Shown: positions 25,898-33,617 of the stretch, in pieces
Numbering within the stretch: the stretch's first letter is position 1
How the letters are laid out: the number at the start of each line of letters is the position of its first letter
Source: Pseudoruegeria aquimaris
Lineage (GTDB): Bacteria > Pseudomonadota > Alphaproteobacteria > Rhodobacterales > Rhodobacteraceae
Direction of reading: 5' to 3'
Assembly: GCF_900172235.1 (NCBI RefSeq)
Contig: NZ_FWFQ01000016.1
Span: 1-64,000, forward strand
DNA length: 64,000 nucleotides
Program-made: the position numbers and the translations under genes
Notes under the pieces: model-generated
Databases searched by the model: none
Told to the model about the DNA's origin: nothing
The model's input: only the letters and a program-made list of their open reading frames with translations

Positions 25898-26069
25898 CGC
25901 CGCCAGCGCCCCCAACGCTCTGCGCAGAGTTCCGGAAGACCGAGGCAGACAACTCCTGAATGGCCACACTGCGGGCGGCTTCCAGCTGGCGCCCCAGCGC
26001 ATCCATCTGGTTCTGGCGCGCGAAGTTCCGCAGGTCTGTCAGAACATCTATGATCCAATCGTTTCGCAT
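25842..26069 (-). CDS. Small ORF overlapping the 5' end of luxR, hypothetical
   Basis: A 75-codon ORF starting MRNDWIIDVLTDLRNF, with a helical, charged stretch (QMDALGRQLEAARSVAIQELSA) that looks like real protein; from memory, similar short proteins precede some Rhodobacterales luxR genes. The last ~30 codons are Gly/Arg-rich and overlap luxR in another frame, so the functional part may be only the first 45 residues. The ribosome site is weak (GAAG). An alternative is that these codons were once the front of a longer protein. Translation could be coupled to luxR. Confidence 0.5.
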   Translation of the reverse strand: MRNDWIIDVLTDLRNFARQNQMDALGRQLEAARSVAIQELSASVFRNSAQSVGGAGGDERAGDGADRRPFGGPDA

Positions 26070-26139
26070 CTTCGACAGTCGTTCATTCAGGTTAATGGAG
26101 GGTTAATCCGCACTGGAATCCACCCTAGCACGGGCCTGA

Positions 26140-26160
26140 AACTGGCAGAAATTCGCAGTT
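26140..26160. promoter_or_regulatory. Lux-box-like dyad upstream of the luxR transcription unit
   Basis: AACTG (26140-26144) and CAGTT (26156-26160) form an inverted repeat with an 11-base spacer, one base longer than the canonical CTG-N10-CAG of lux boxes. It is about 70 bases upstream of the small ORF and 245 upstream of luxR. The odd spacing keeps confidence low. Confidence 0.3.
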
Positions 26161-26217
26161 TCCACCCCGGTAAAAATGGTGGGGTCCGCTTCCGCAAGTT
26201 GCTGGAATCGAACGCCT

Positions 26218-26259
26218 GAAAAGCAAAACCGGCGGAATGCAGGGTGCATGCCGCCGGTT
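26218..26259 (-). terminator. Intrinsic terminator of ccrA
   Basis: AACCGGCGG (26227-26235) pairs with CCGCCGGTT (26251-26259), with an inner ATGCA/TGCAT extension. On the minus strand the stem is followed by TTTTGCTTTT. It begins 39 bases after the ccrA stop. The other part of the 26070-26297 gap contains the luxR-side promoter region. Confidence 0.85.
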
Positions 26260-26297
26260 GCTTCCGTCACGAGGGAACGCGACTTTGGAGCGCTGCT

Positions 26298-27581
26298 TTA
26301 CTTCGCTTCGAGCGCTTCCTCAAGGGTGCGCAGACCGGTGCGCGGCGATTGAACGAGCACCGCCATGTTGCCCGGAAGATGCTCATTGCGGCGCATCTTG
26401 GTGTGGGCCTGCGGGATCTCCGCCCAGGGGAAGACCTCCGACATGCACGGGTCCAGACGGCGCTCCACCATCAGGCGGTTGGCGGCGGCGGCCTGCTGCA
26501 GGTGGGCGAAGTGGCTGCCCTGGATGCGCTTCTGGTGCATCCAGACGTAGCGCGCGTCCATCGTCAGGTTGTAGCCGGTGGTGCCGGCGCAGATCACGAC
26601 CATGCCGCCCTTCTTGCAGACGAAGGTCGAGACCGGGAAGGTGGCCTCGCCGGGGTGTTCGAAGACCATGTCCACGTTCACGCCCTTGCCGGTGATCTCC
26701 CAGATCGCCTTGCCGAACTTGCGCACCTCGTTGAACCACTCCTTGTATTCCGGCGTGTTCACCTTCGGCAGCTGGCCCCAGCAGTTGAACTCCTTGCGGT
26801 TGATCACGCCCTTGGCACCGAGGCTCATGACGAAATCGCGCTTGTCTTCCTCGCTGATCACCCCGATCGCGTTGGCGCCGGCGGTGTTGATCAGCTGGAT
26901 CGCGTAGGAGCCGAGCCCGCCAGAAGCGCCCCAGACCAGCACGTTCTGGCCCGGTTTCAGCTCATGCGGGTGGTGGCCGAAGAGCATCCGGTAGGCGGTG
27001 GCCAGCGTCAGCGTGTAGCAGGCGCTTTCCTCCCAGGTCAGGTGCTTGGGGCGCGGCATCAGCTGCTGCGCCTGCACGCAGGTGAACTGCGCGAAGGAGC
27101 CGTCGGGCGTTTCGTAGCCCCAGATGCGCTGGCTGTCGGAGAACATCGGGTCGCCGCCGTTGCAGTGCTCGTCGTCGCCGTCGTCCTGGTTGCAGTGGAT
27201 CACGACCTCGTCGCCCACCTTCCAGTTCTTCACCTTGTCGCCGACGGCCCAGACGATGCCGGACGCATCGGAGCCTGCGATGTGGTAGGGCGCGCCGTGC
27301 ACGTCGAAGGGCGAAATCGGGATGCCAAGCCCGGCCCAGACGCCGTTGTAGTTCACGCCCGCCGCCATCACCAGAACCAGCACCTCGTGGCTGTCGGGGC
27401 GGGGCACGTCCACCACTTCCTGAAGCATGGCCTGCTCGGGCTCGCCGTGGCGTTCACGGCGGATGGCCCAGGCGTACATCTTCTCGGGCACGTAGCCCAG
27501 CGGAGGGATCTCGCCGATTTCGTAGAGTTCCTTTTCGGGCGCGTCGTAGGGTGCGATCGCCGAGTTCGTATCCAGTGCCAT
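26298..27581 (-). CDS. ccrA: Crotonyl-CoA carboxylase/reductase
   Basis: Signature enzyme of the ethylmalonyl-CoA pathway: reductive carboxylation of crotonyl-CoA with CO2 and NADPH to (2S)-ethylmalonyl-CoA. The 427-residue medium-chain dehydrogenase fold shows VWGASGGLGSYAIQLI (NADPH-binding) near residue 213, an N-terminal extension typical of CCR (YEIGEIPPLGYVPEKMYAWAI), and EHPGEATFPVSTFVCKKGGMVVICAGTTG near 310. AGGAGG lies just upstream of the ATG. The operator-like word at 27606 is 25 bases before the start. It is transcribed alone, with its own terminator, next to the ecm gene 1.8 kb away. Confidence 0.96.
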   Translation of the reverse strand: MALDTNSAIAPYDAPEKELYEIGEIPPLGYVPEKMYAWAIRRERHGEPEQAMLQEVVDVPRPDSHEVLVLVMAAGVNYNGVWAGLGIPISPFDVHGAPYHIAGSDASGIVWAVGDKVKNWKVGDEVVIHCNQDDGDDEHCNGGDPMFSDSQRIWGYETPDGSFAQFTCVQAQQLMPRPKHLTWEESACYTLTLATAYRMLFGHHPHELKPGQNVLVWGASGGLGSYAIQLINTAGANAIGVISEEDKRDFVMSLGAKGVINRKEFNCWGQLPKVNTPEYKEWFNEVRKFGKAIWEITGKGVNVDMVFEHPGEATFPVSTFVCKKGGMVVICAGTTGYNLTMDARYVWMHQKRIQGSHFAHLQQAAAANRLMVERRLDPCMSEVFPWAEIPQAHTKMRRNEHLPGNMAVLVQSPRTGLRTLEEALEAK

Positions 27582-27605
27582 GCGAACCTCCTGTCAGGTC
27601 AATTT

Positions 27606-27619
27606 GTGCCGCAACGCAG
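27606..27619. promoter_or_regulatory. Candidate EMC-pathway operator upstream of ccrA
   Basis: GTGCCGCAACGCAG is identical to a word upstream of ecm (29270). Further TGC/GCA-type elements cluster in this 136-base gap and beyond: TTGCGACCGCAG at 27703-27714 and CTGCGGCAGCGCAG at 27721-27734 (inside the acyltransferase 3' end). The regulator is unknown; PhaR-type TGC-Nx-GCA or ScfR-type (RamB/PccR) binding are candidates. Confidence 0.45.
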
Positions 27620-27717
27620 AATCGCGCTGCGCTTGATCATGAGATACCGACGGCAAAGCAATTATGCAACCTCAGTGAGGTCATTTTTGTAATTTTATGA
27701 CCTTGCGACCGCAGAAA

Positions 27718-29115
27718 CTACTGCGGCAGCGCAGAAAAATCCTTGTTTTCCAGCAACTGCCTCACCCCGGCGGCGTAGAACTCCAGCAAGGCCCGCTCCT
27801 CGGGGTTGGCACGAATCCCCTCCTCTTCCTCAAGCAGGATTCGGCGCAGGAGCAGGATTTTCAGGCCCATCTCCACGGCCAGCCCGGCATCGCCGCGGGG
27901 AAGTTGCAGGGGAAACCCGCTGTCGTTGAGCCGCCGCGCCAGGGCCTTGACCTGCGCCTCCAGTTCCTGCCTCGGGATCGGCGCGCCGGCCACGGCCACG
28001 ACCTGCGCCACCAGCGGCACCGGCGTGATCGGCATCCCCTGCCCGATGCGCCGCATCAGCTCGCGCCCGAGATTGCGGGTCAGTTCGGCATCTCCGCCGG
28101 AACTCTCCCGGAAGCCACGCAGCGACAGGGGCCGGCCGAAGCGCACCGCCGCGTAGCCGAAGCGGTGGAACCGCCCGGTGAGCTTGAAGCGCAGCTGCCG
28201 CAGCAGGAAGCCCAGCGCGGAAGGCAGCCCGAAGCGGAAGCGCCGATCGCCGGCGGTATGGGCTTCGGTCAGGATCCTGTCTTCCAGCACGCGGTCGTAG
28301 TTCAGCGAGACCGGCACGAAGACGACATCCTTCCCGGCCGGATCGAAATCGCTGACGATGTAGCTGAGGATGCCCAGCTTGGCCGGGCGCATCTCGCCGG
28401 TGAGGCTGAGGCCGCCTTCGGGAAACACCGCCTGCGTCACGCCGCCCTTGGTGGCCAGTTGCACGTAGCGCTCCAGCACCTTTCGGTAAAGATCGTTGCT
28501 GTTCTTGCGGCGGATGAAATAGGCGCCCATCGCCCGGATCAGCGCGGTGAGCGGCCAGACCCGCGCCCATTCCCCCACCGCGTAGGAGAGCGCGGAGCGC
28601 TCTGCGGCCAGGTAGGTGACGAGCACGTAATCCATGTTGGAGCGGTGGTTCATCACGAAGATCACCGTGGCGTCCTTGTCGATCCCTTTCAGGGCCGCTT
28701 CGTCGGCGCTGGAGGTGCGCACCGTGTAGGCGGTGCGCGAGATGAACCGCGCCAGCCGGATGGCGAAGCCGAAATAGGCCGTGGCCGAGAAGCGCGGCAC
28801 GATCTCGCGCGCGTAGCGCCGGGCGGTCTCGAAACCGACGTTCTCGGGCACGCCGTTCTCATGCGCCCAGGCGCCGGCGGCCTCGATCACTTCCGGATCG
28901 TAGATCAGCCGCTGGATCATGTCGTGGCGGCGCGCCAGCTTGAAGGGCTGGATCGGGCGTTCGAGCCGCGTGTTCAGCCGGGCCACCGCCCGCTCCATGC
29001 GGCGGCGAAAGAACCAGCGCACGCTGGGCAGAAGAAAATGGCTCAGGGCGGTGACCGCCGCGAAGAGCAGGATCAGGATCAACAGCCAGAGAGGGATCTC
29101 GACGGTCTGGAGCAT
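27718..29115 (-). CDS. PlsB-like glycerol-3-phosphate acyltransferase
   Basis: A 465-residue membrane acyltransferase that should acylate glycerol-3-phosphate (or lyso-phosphatidate) in phospholipid synthesis. One N-terminal membrane helix (PLWLLILILLFAAVTALSHF) is followed by the HX4D motif in NHRSNMDYVLV near residue 155 and by FPEGGLSLTG near 235; NHRSxMDY and FPEGG are closer to PlsB than to PlsC. It is shorter than E. coli PlsB (~800 residues) but matches the alphaproteobacterial form. It stands between two EMC genes: its 3' end overlaps the ccrA control region and its start diverges from ecm. Confidence 0.82.
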   Translation of the reverse strand: MLQTVEIPLWLLILILLFAAVTALSHFLLPSVRWFFRRRMERAVARLNTRLERPIQPFKLARRHDMIQRLIYDPEVIEAAGAWAHENGVPENVGFETARRYAREIVPRFSATAYFGFAIRLARFISRTAYTVRTSSADEAALKGIDKDATVIFVMNHRSNMDYVLVTYLAAERSALSYAVGEWARVWPLTALIRAMGAYFIRRKNSNDLYRKVLERYVQLATKGGVTQAVFPEGGLSLTGEMRPAKLGILSYIVSDFDPAGKDVVFVPVSLNYDRVLEDRILTEAHTAGDRRFRFGLPSALGFLLRQLRFKLTGRFHRFGYAAVRFGRPLSLRGFRESSGGDAELTRNLGRELMRRIGQGMPITPVPLVAQVVAVAGAPIPRQELEAQVKALARRLNDSGFPLQLPRGDAGLAVEMGLKILLLRRILLEEEEGIRANPEERALLEFYAAGVRQLLENKDFSALPQ

Positions 29116-29269
29116 GGGTTACCCTTGCGCAGAAAACAGCCACCGAAAACAGCTATTGCGCCCGGGCTGCAAGCGGGGCGGCAATTTTCCGGGCCAGCGT
29201 TGCCGAAAATCCGAAGGCATCCTGCAGCCGCGCCGCCGATGTGCTATGCAGGTGCAGAAATTTCAGCCG

Positions 29270-29283
29270 TGCCGCAACGCAGC
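29270..29283. promoter_or_regulatory. Candidate EMC-pathway operator upstream of ecm
   Basis: GTGCCGCAACGCAG, identical over 14 bases to the word upstream of ccrA, lies 81 bases before the ecm start in the divergent gap shared with the acyltransferase gene (29116-29363). CAGGTGCAGAAATTTCAG just upstream adds further TGC elements. Confidence 0.45.
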
Positions 29284-29363
29284 GAATTGACAAGGTAACG
29301 AAATTCCACGTATCAACACCGGAACAGAATAAAATTACCCAACGCGAAACCCGCGAGGCCCCG

Positions 29364-31331
29364 ATGACCGAGATCCAGAAAGATCGCCCCTGGCTCTTCC
29401 GCACCTATGCCGGCCACTCCACGGCCAAGGCATCCAACGCGCTCTACCGCACCAATCTCGCCAAGGGGCAGACGGGGCTTTCGGTGGCCTTCGATCTGCC
29501 GACGCAGACGGGATACGACTCCGATCACGAGCTGGCGCGCGGCGAAGTGGGCAAGGTGGGCGTGCCGGTCGGCCACCTGGGGGACATGCGCACGCTGTTC
29601 GACGACATCCCCCTCGAACAGATGAACACCTCGATGACGATCAACGCCACCGCCCCCTGGCTGCTGGCGCTCTACATCGCGGTGGCCGAGGAACAGGGCG
29701 CCGATGTCAGCAAGCTCCAGGGCACGGTGCAGAACGACATCATCAAGGAATACCTGAGCCGCGGCACCTACGTCTGCCCGCCCAAGCCGTCGCTGCGGAT
29801 GATCACCGACGTGGCCGCCTATACGCGCGAGCACCTGCCCAAGTGGAACCCGATGAACGTCTGCTCCTACCACCTGCAGGAAGCGGGTGCGACGCCGGAG
29901 GAGGAACTGGCCTTCGCCCTCGCCACCGCCACGGCGGTGCTGGACGACCTGAAGGAAAAGGTGCCCGCCAAGGCCTTCCCGCAGATGGTGGGGCGGATCT
30001 CCTTCTTCGTGAACGCGGGCATCCGCTTCGTCACCGAGATGTGCAAGATGCGCGCCTTCGTGGAACTGTGGGACGAGATCTGCCGCGATCGCTACGGCGT
30101 GGAGGATCCGAAATTCCGCCGCTTCCGCTACGGGGTGCAGGTGAACTCGCTCGGGCTGACCGAGCAGCAGCCGGAGAACAACGTCTACCGCATCCTGATC
30201 GAGATGCTCGCGGTGACGCTTTCGAAAAACGCCCGCGCGCGCGCGGTACAACTTCCGGCGTGGAACGAGGCGCTCGGCCTGCCGCGCCCGTGGGATCAGC
30301 AGTGGTCGCTGCGGATGCAGCAGATCCTCGCCTATGAGACCGACCTGCTGGAATACGGCGATCTCTTCGACGGCAACCCGGTGGTGACGCGGAAGGTCGA
30401 GGCGCTGAAAGAGGGCGCGCGCGCCGAACTGGCCCAGATCGATGCCATGGGCGGGGCCGTTGCCGCGATCGACTACATGAAATCGCGCCTCGTGGAGAGC
30501 AACGCCGCGCGGATCGCGCGCATCGAGGCGGGCGAAACCACCGTCGTGGGCGTGAACCGCTGGACGGAAGCCGCCGAAAGCCCGCTCACCTCGGGCGATG
30601 GCGCGATCATGGTGGCGGATCCGGAAGCCGAGGCCGACCAGATCGCCCGGCTCACCGCCTGGCGCGAAGCGCGCGACGAAACGGCCGTGCAGGCCGCGCT
30701 GGCCGAGCTGCGCGCCGCCGCGGCCTCCGGCGCCAACGTGATGCCCGCCTCGATCAAGGCCGCCAAGGCCGGGGCGACGACGGGCGAATGGGGCGACGTG
30801 GTGCGCTCCACCTTCGGGCAATACCGCGCACCCACGGGCGTGTCGCGCAGCCCCTCCAACCGCACCGAAGGGTTGGAAGAGATCCGCGCACAGGTGGATG
30901 CGGTGTCCGACAAGCTGGGCCGCCGGCTGAAATTCCTCGTCGGCAAACCGGGGCTTGATGGCCATTCCAACGGCGCCGAGCAGATCGCCGCCCGCGCCCG
31001 CGACTGCGGCATGGACATCACCTACGAGGGTATCCGCCTGACCCCGGCCGAGATCGTCGCGGCAGCCAAGGCCGAGGAGGCCCACGTGGTGGGGCTGTCG
31101 ATCCTTTCGGGCAGCCACCTGCCGCTGATCGAGGACCTGATGGGCCGGATGCGCGCCGAAGGCCTCTCCCACGTGCCGGTGATCGTGGGCGGGATCATCC
31201 CCGAAGACGACGCCGAGCGGCTGCGCGCGATGGGCGTGGCGCGCGTCTACACGCCGAAAGATTTTGAGTTGAACCGGATCATGTGCGACATTGTCGGGAT
31301 CGTAGACCCAACAGCAGTTGCCGCCGAATGA
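29364..31331 (+). CDS. ecm: (2R)-ethylmalonyl-CoA mutase (MeaA type)
   Basis: Adenosylcobalamin-dependent mutase converting (2R)-ethylmalonyl-CoA to (2S)-methylsuccinyl-CoA. The 655-residue single chain carries the catalytic TIM barrel first (TYAGHSTAKASNALYRTN near residue 15, SMTINATAPWLLALYIAVAEEQ near 90, KLQGTVQNDIIKEYLSRGTY near 117) and a C-terminal B12 domain with DxHxxG (GLDGHSNGAEQ, near 530). The SMTINATAPWLLALY segment and overall length are those of MeaA/Ecm rather than methylmalonyl-CoA mutase. GAGG lies six bases before the ATG at 29364. The stop overlaps the next gene (ATGA). Confidence 0.93.
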   Translation: MTEIQKDRPWLFRTYAGHSTAKASNALYRTNLAKGQTGLSVAFDLPTQTGYDSDHELARGEVGKVGVPVGHLGDMRTLFDDIPLEQMNTSMTINATAPWLLALYIAVAEEQGADVSKLQGTVQNDIIKEYLSRGTYVCPPKPSLRMITDVAAYTREHLPKWNPMNVCSYHLQEAGATPEEELAFALATATAVLDDLKEKVPAKAFPQMVGRISFFVNAGIRFVTEMCKMRAFVELWDEICRDRYGVEDPKFRRFRYGVQVNSLGLTEQQPENNVYRILIEMLAVTLSKNARARAVQLPAWNEALGLPRPWDQQWSLRMQQILAYETDLLEYGDLFDGNPVVTRKVEALKEGARAELAQIDAMGGAVAAIDYMKSRLVESNAARIARIEAGETTVVGVNRWTEAAESPLTSGDGAIMVADPEAEADQIARLTAWREARDETAVQAALAELRAAAASGANVMPASIKAAKAGATTGEWGDVVRSTFGQYRAPTGVSRSPSNRTEGLEEIRAQVDAVSDKLGRRLKFLVGKPGLDGHSNGAEQIAARARDCGMDITYEGIRLTPAEIVAAAKAEEAHVVGLSILSGSHLPLIEDLMGRMRAEGLSHVPVIVGGIIPEDDAERLRAMGVARVYTPKDFELNRIMCDIVGIVDPTAVAAE

Positions 31332-31807
31332 CCTTTTTCAAGCTCCCCGCCCTGCTCGCCTGTGCCGCTTTCACCGTCGCGCCCCTTGCCGCCGCCGCGC
31401 AGGAATTGCCCGCGCCGCTGGCCGAGATCGTCGAGGCGCGCGCCGCCGATTGCGCGAGCTTCGAGAACGGCGAGCTGACGCTGGAGCGCGGCGCCGTCCG
31501 GCGGGTGGATCTGAACGGCGACGGCACGTTGGATACGGTGCTGGACGAGGGCTACCTGAGCTGCTCTTCCGCGGCGAGCCTGTTCTGCGGCACCGGCGGC
31601 TGCATGGTGAACTTCCTTGTCGGAGACACTGTGGAAACCCGGCTGGCCAAGGGCTGGCAGGCGGTGCTCTTCGCGCCCTTCACCGTGGTGCTCGCCCAGG
31701 TGCACGGCTCCGAATGCGGCGGCACCAACGTGAACACCTGCGTCGAGGCGCTGGTGTGGGACGAGGAGCGCAAGGCCTTCAACACCGTGGCCCCGCCTCT
31801 GCAATAG
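31328..31807 (+). CDS. Cys-rich secreted protein translationally coupled to ecm
   Basis: A 159-residue protein of unknown function whose ATG overlaps the ecm stop (ATGA). A Sec signal peptide ([20 protein letters not shown]) precedes a mature part with seven Cys (ADC, SCSSA, FCGTGGC, ECGG, NTC), suggesting disulfides. [17 protein letters not shown] near residue 60 is an FG-GAP/EF-hand-like DxNxDGxxD calcium-type loop. Why an exported protein should be coupled to a cytoplasmic B12 enzyme is unclear; coupling may simply share expression. Similar small proteins with a D-x-N-G-D-G loop occur in Rhodobacterales. Confidence 0.75.
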   Translation: MTFFKLPALLACAAFTVAPLAAAAQELPAPLAEIVEARAADCASFENGELTLERGAVRRVDLNGDGTLDTVLDEGYLSCSSAASLFCGTGGCMVNFLVGDTVETRLAKGWQAVLFAPFTVVLAQVHGSECGGTNVNTCVEALVWDEERKAFNTVAPPLQ

Positions 31808-31928
31808 CCGGTGCGATAGCTGCGCTTTCGTTGAAACAGCTTCCGCCGGCATCGGGTGCAAGCGCGCTTGCAGCGCCGCGTCCTGCGCGCCATACCGGGA
31901 GCCAAACGCAACCAAGCGGAGCTGGACC

Positions 31929-32633
31929 ATGACCATCCATATCGGTGCCCAACCGGGCGACATTGCTGAAACCGTGCTTCTGCCGGGCGATCCCTACCGC
32001 GCGAAATGGGCGGCGGAGACCTTTCTTGAAGACGTGAAACTCGTCAACGAGGTGCGCGGGATGCTGGGCTTCACCGGCACCTGGAAAGGCAACCGCGTGA
32101 CGATCCACGGCTCGGGCATGGGCATGCCCAGCCTTTCGATCTACGCCAACGAACTGATCCGGGACTATGGCGCGCAGACCCTGATCCGCATCGGCTCCTG
32201 CGGCGGGATGCAGGAAAGCGTGAAGGTGCGCGACGTGATCCTCGCGATGACGGCCTCCTCGATCTCCACGCCCTCGCGCGGGATCTTCAAGGAGTTCCAG
32301 TTCGCCCCCTGCGCCGACTGGTCCCTGCTGAAGGCCGCCGCCGAGGCCGCCGAGGCCAAGGGCACCCCGACCCACGTGGGCGGGATCTACTCCTCGGACG
32401 TCTTCTACGACGAGCGCCCCGACCTCAACGAGCAGATGACGCGCCACGGCATCCTCGGGGTGGAGATGGAAGCCGCCGAGCTCTACAACCTCGCCGCCCG
32501 CCACGGCCGGCGCGCGCTGGCGGTGCTCACCGTGTCCGACCACCTGCTTACCGGCGAGGCCCTGCCCTCCGACCAGCGGGAAAAGAGCTTCGGCGACATG
32601 GTGGAAATCGCGCTTCAGGCGGCCTTCGCCTGA
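31929..32633 (+). CDS. deoD: Purine-nucleoside phosphorylase (DeoD type)
   Basis: A 234-residue hexameric-type PNP that phosphorolyses purine (deoxy)nucleosides to base and (deoxy)ribose-1-phosphate. Motifs: [16 protein letters not shown] near residue 58, RIGSCGGMQ near 85, [13 protein letters not shown] near 178, and [12 protein letters not shown] with the catalytic Asp near 200. GGAG precedes the ATG. The BMP-type importer at 16455 could supply nucleosides, but it is 10 kb away. A hairpin with a repeated tail follows the stop (32641-32700). Confidence 0.94.
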   Translation: MTIHIGAQPGDIAETVLLPGDPYRAKWAAETFLEDVKLVNEVRGMLGFTGTWKGNRVTIHGSGMGMPSLSIYANELIRDYGAQTLIRIGSCGGMQESVKVRDVILAMTASSISTPSRGIFKEFQFAPCADWSLLKAAAEAAEAKGTPTHVGGIYSSDVFYDERPDLNEQMTRHGILGVEMEAAELYNLAARHGRRALAVLTVSDHLLTGEALPSDQREKSFGDMVEIALQAAFA

Positions 32634-32640
32634 CGCCTTG

Positions 32641-32700
32641 CCGGGCCCTTGCGGGCCCGGACTTCCTGCCTCCGGCGGGGATATTTCCGGAACAAAGTAT
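32641..32700 (+). repeat. Intergenic hairpin-plus-tail repeat, copy A
   Basis: CCGGGCCC (32641-32648), loop TTGC, GGGCCCGG (32653-32660), then a tail GCCTCC..GGGGATATTT..GGAACAAAGT (32668-32699). A second copy with the same order lies inverted at 54996-55055. The hairpin probably serves as the deoD terminator although it has no T-run. The tail reaches the stop of the convergent DUF1989 gene. Confidence 0.6.
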
Positions 32701-32704
32701 GCGC

Positions 32705-33568
32705 CTAGAGCCCGTGGCTGCCATCATAGCCGTTGGGTTCCGGCGGGTTCCAGCCGGCGAGCGCTCCGGGCGCGGGGCAGAGGATCTCGACCCGCAGCGG
32801 GAAGCAGGCCGCGGCATCGCTGGAATGCTCGGCGCCGCAATCCCCGCCCGGGCAGGCCGATAGCGCGCCCAGAAGATCCTGTTCGGCGAAGAATTCAAGA
32901 AAATCGCCCGGGCGCACCGGGCTCTGCTTCATGAAATATTGGCCGGTGTCGCGCAGGAAGCCGGTGCACATGAAGACGTTGAGCACGTCGTGCACCAGCC
33001 GTTCGGCCCGGGCCGGCGGCAGGCCGGTTTCCGCGCTCAAGGCGCGCGTGAGGTTGGAGTGGCAGCAGTGGTGATACTGCTCGCCCGAGAGCAGCGTGTT
33101 GGTATAGGGATCGCAGCGGGTGCCGATCACGTCGTGGACGGAGCCGCCGAAGGCATCGAAGCCATACCAGTCCAGCGTGTCATGGGTGATCGTGGCCAGC
33201 GGGCGCAGCGCGGGAAAGCCGGACCACAGGCGATCGCCGGTGGAGAGGTGGGTGCCATGCAGGGCGCGCGTCTTGCCCGAATAGAAACGCTCGTTCAGAT
33301 CCTGGGCGTTCCAGAGGTTCAGATCTCCGACCTGGGGCCCCTCCACGCAGTGTATGCGGAAGAAATGCCCGGCGGGCACATGGAAGCAGCGAGCCTCGCG
33401 CGGGGGCACGGTGACCTCGGACACGGGAGCGAGGGTTTCCCGCGCCGCCCGGTAGAGGGCCATGTCGGGCCTGGGAAGGGTTTGAACCGGGTAGCAGACG
33501 ACCGGTGCGACCGCGCGGCGGGCGGCGGCATCCGTGGGTTCGGGCGTTTCGGGCTGGGCGGGTTTCAT
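32705..33568 (-). CDS. DUF1989 (urea carboxylase-associated family) protein
   Basis: A 287-residue member of the DUF1989 family, seen near urea carboxylase and aminomethyltransferase-like genes. Conserved family segments: VPAGHFFRIHCVEGPQVGDLNLWNAQD near residue 65, HDVIGTRCDPYT near 145, and HCCHSNLTRAL near 170, where clustered His/Cys could bind metal. Family members include carbamoylation-linked or urea-derivative enzymes, but no reaction can be assigned here. It lies 49 bases after the FAD dehydrogenase gene on the same strand, so they may be co-transcribed. Confidence 0.8.
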   Translation of the reverse strand: MKPAQPETPEPTDAAARRAVAPVVCYPVQTLPRPDMALYRAARETLAPVSEVTVPPREARCFHVPAGHFFRIHCVEGPQVGDLNLWNAQDLNERFYSGKTRALHGTHLSTGDRLWSGFPALRPLATITHDTLDWYGFDAFGGSVHDVIGTRCDPYTNTLLSGEQYHHCCHSNLTRALSAETGLPPARAERLVHDVLNVFMCTGFLRDTGQYFMKQSPVRPGDFLEFFAEQDLLGALSACPGGDCGAEHSSDAAACFPLRVEILCPAPGALAGWNPPEPNGYDGSHGL

Positions 33569-33617
33569 GGCGTCTCCGGGCTGGGCCGGGCCAATTCACC
33601 ACGCCTGCCCCTGCGCA

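Noticed and set aside
25898-26002. N-terminal extension of luxR to 26002
   Set aside because: The added 35 residues are Trp/Pro/Arg-rich and unlike LuxR proteins; the same bases encode a more protein-like small ORF in another frame.
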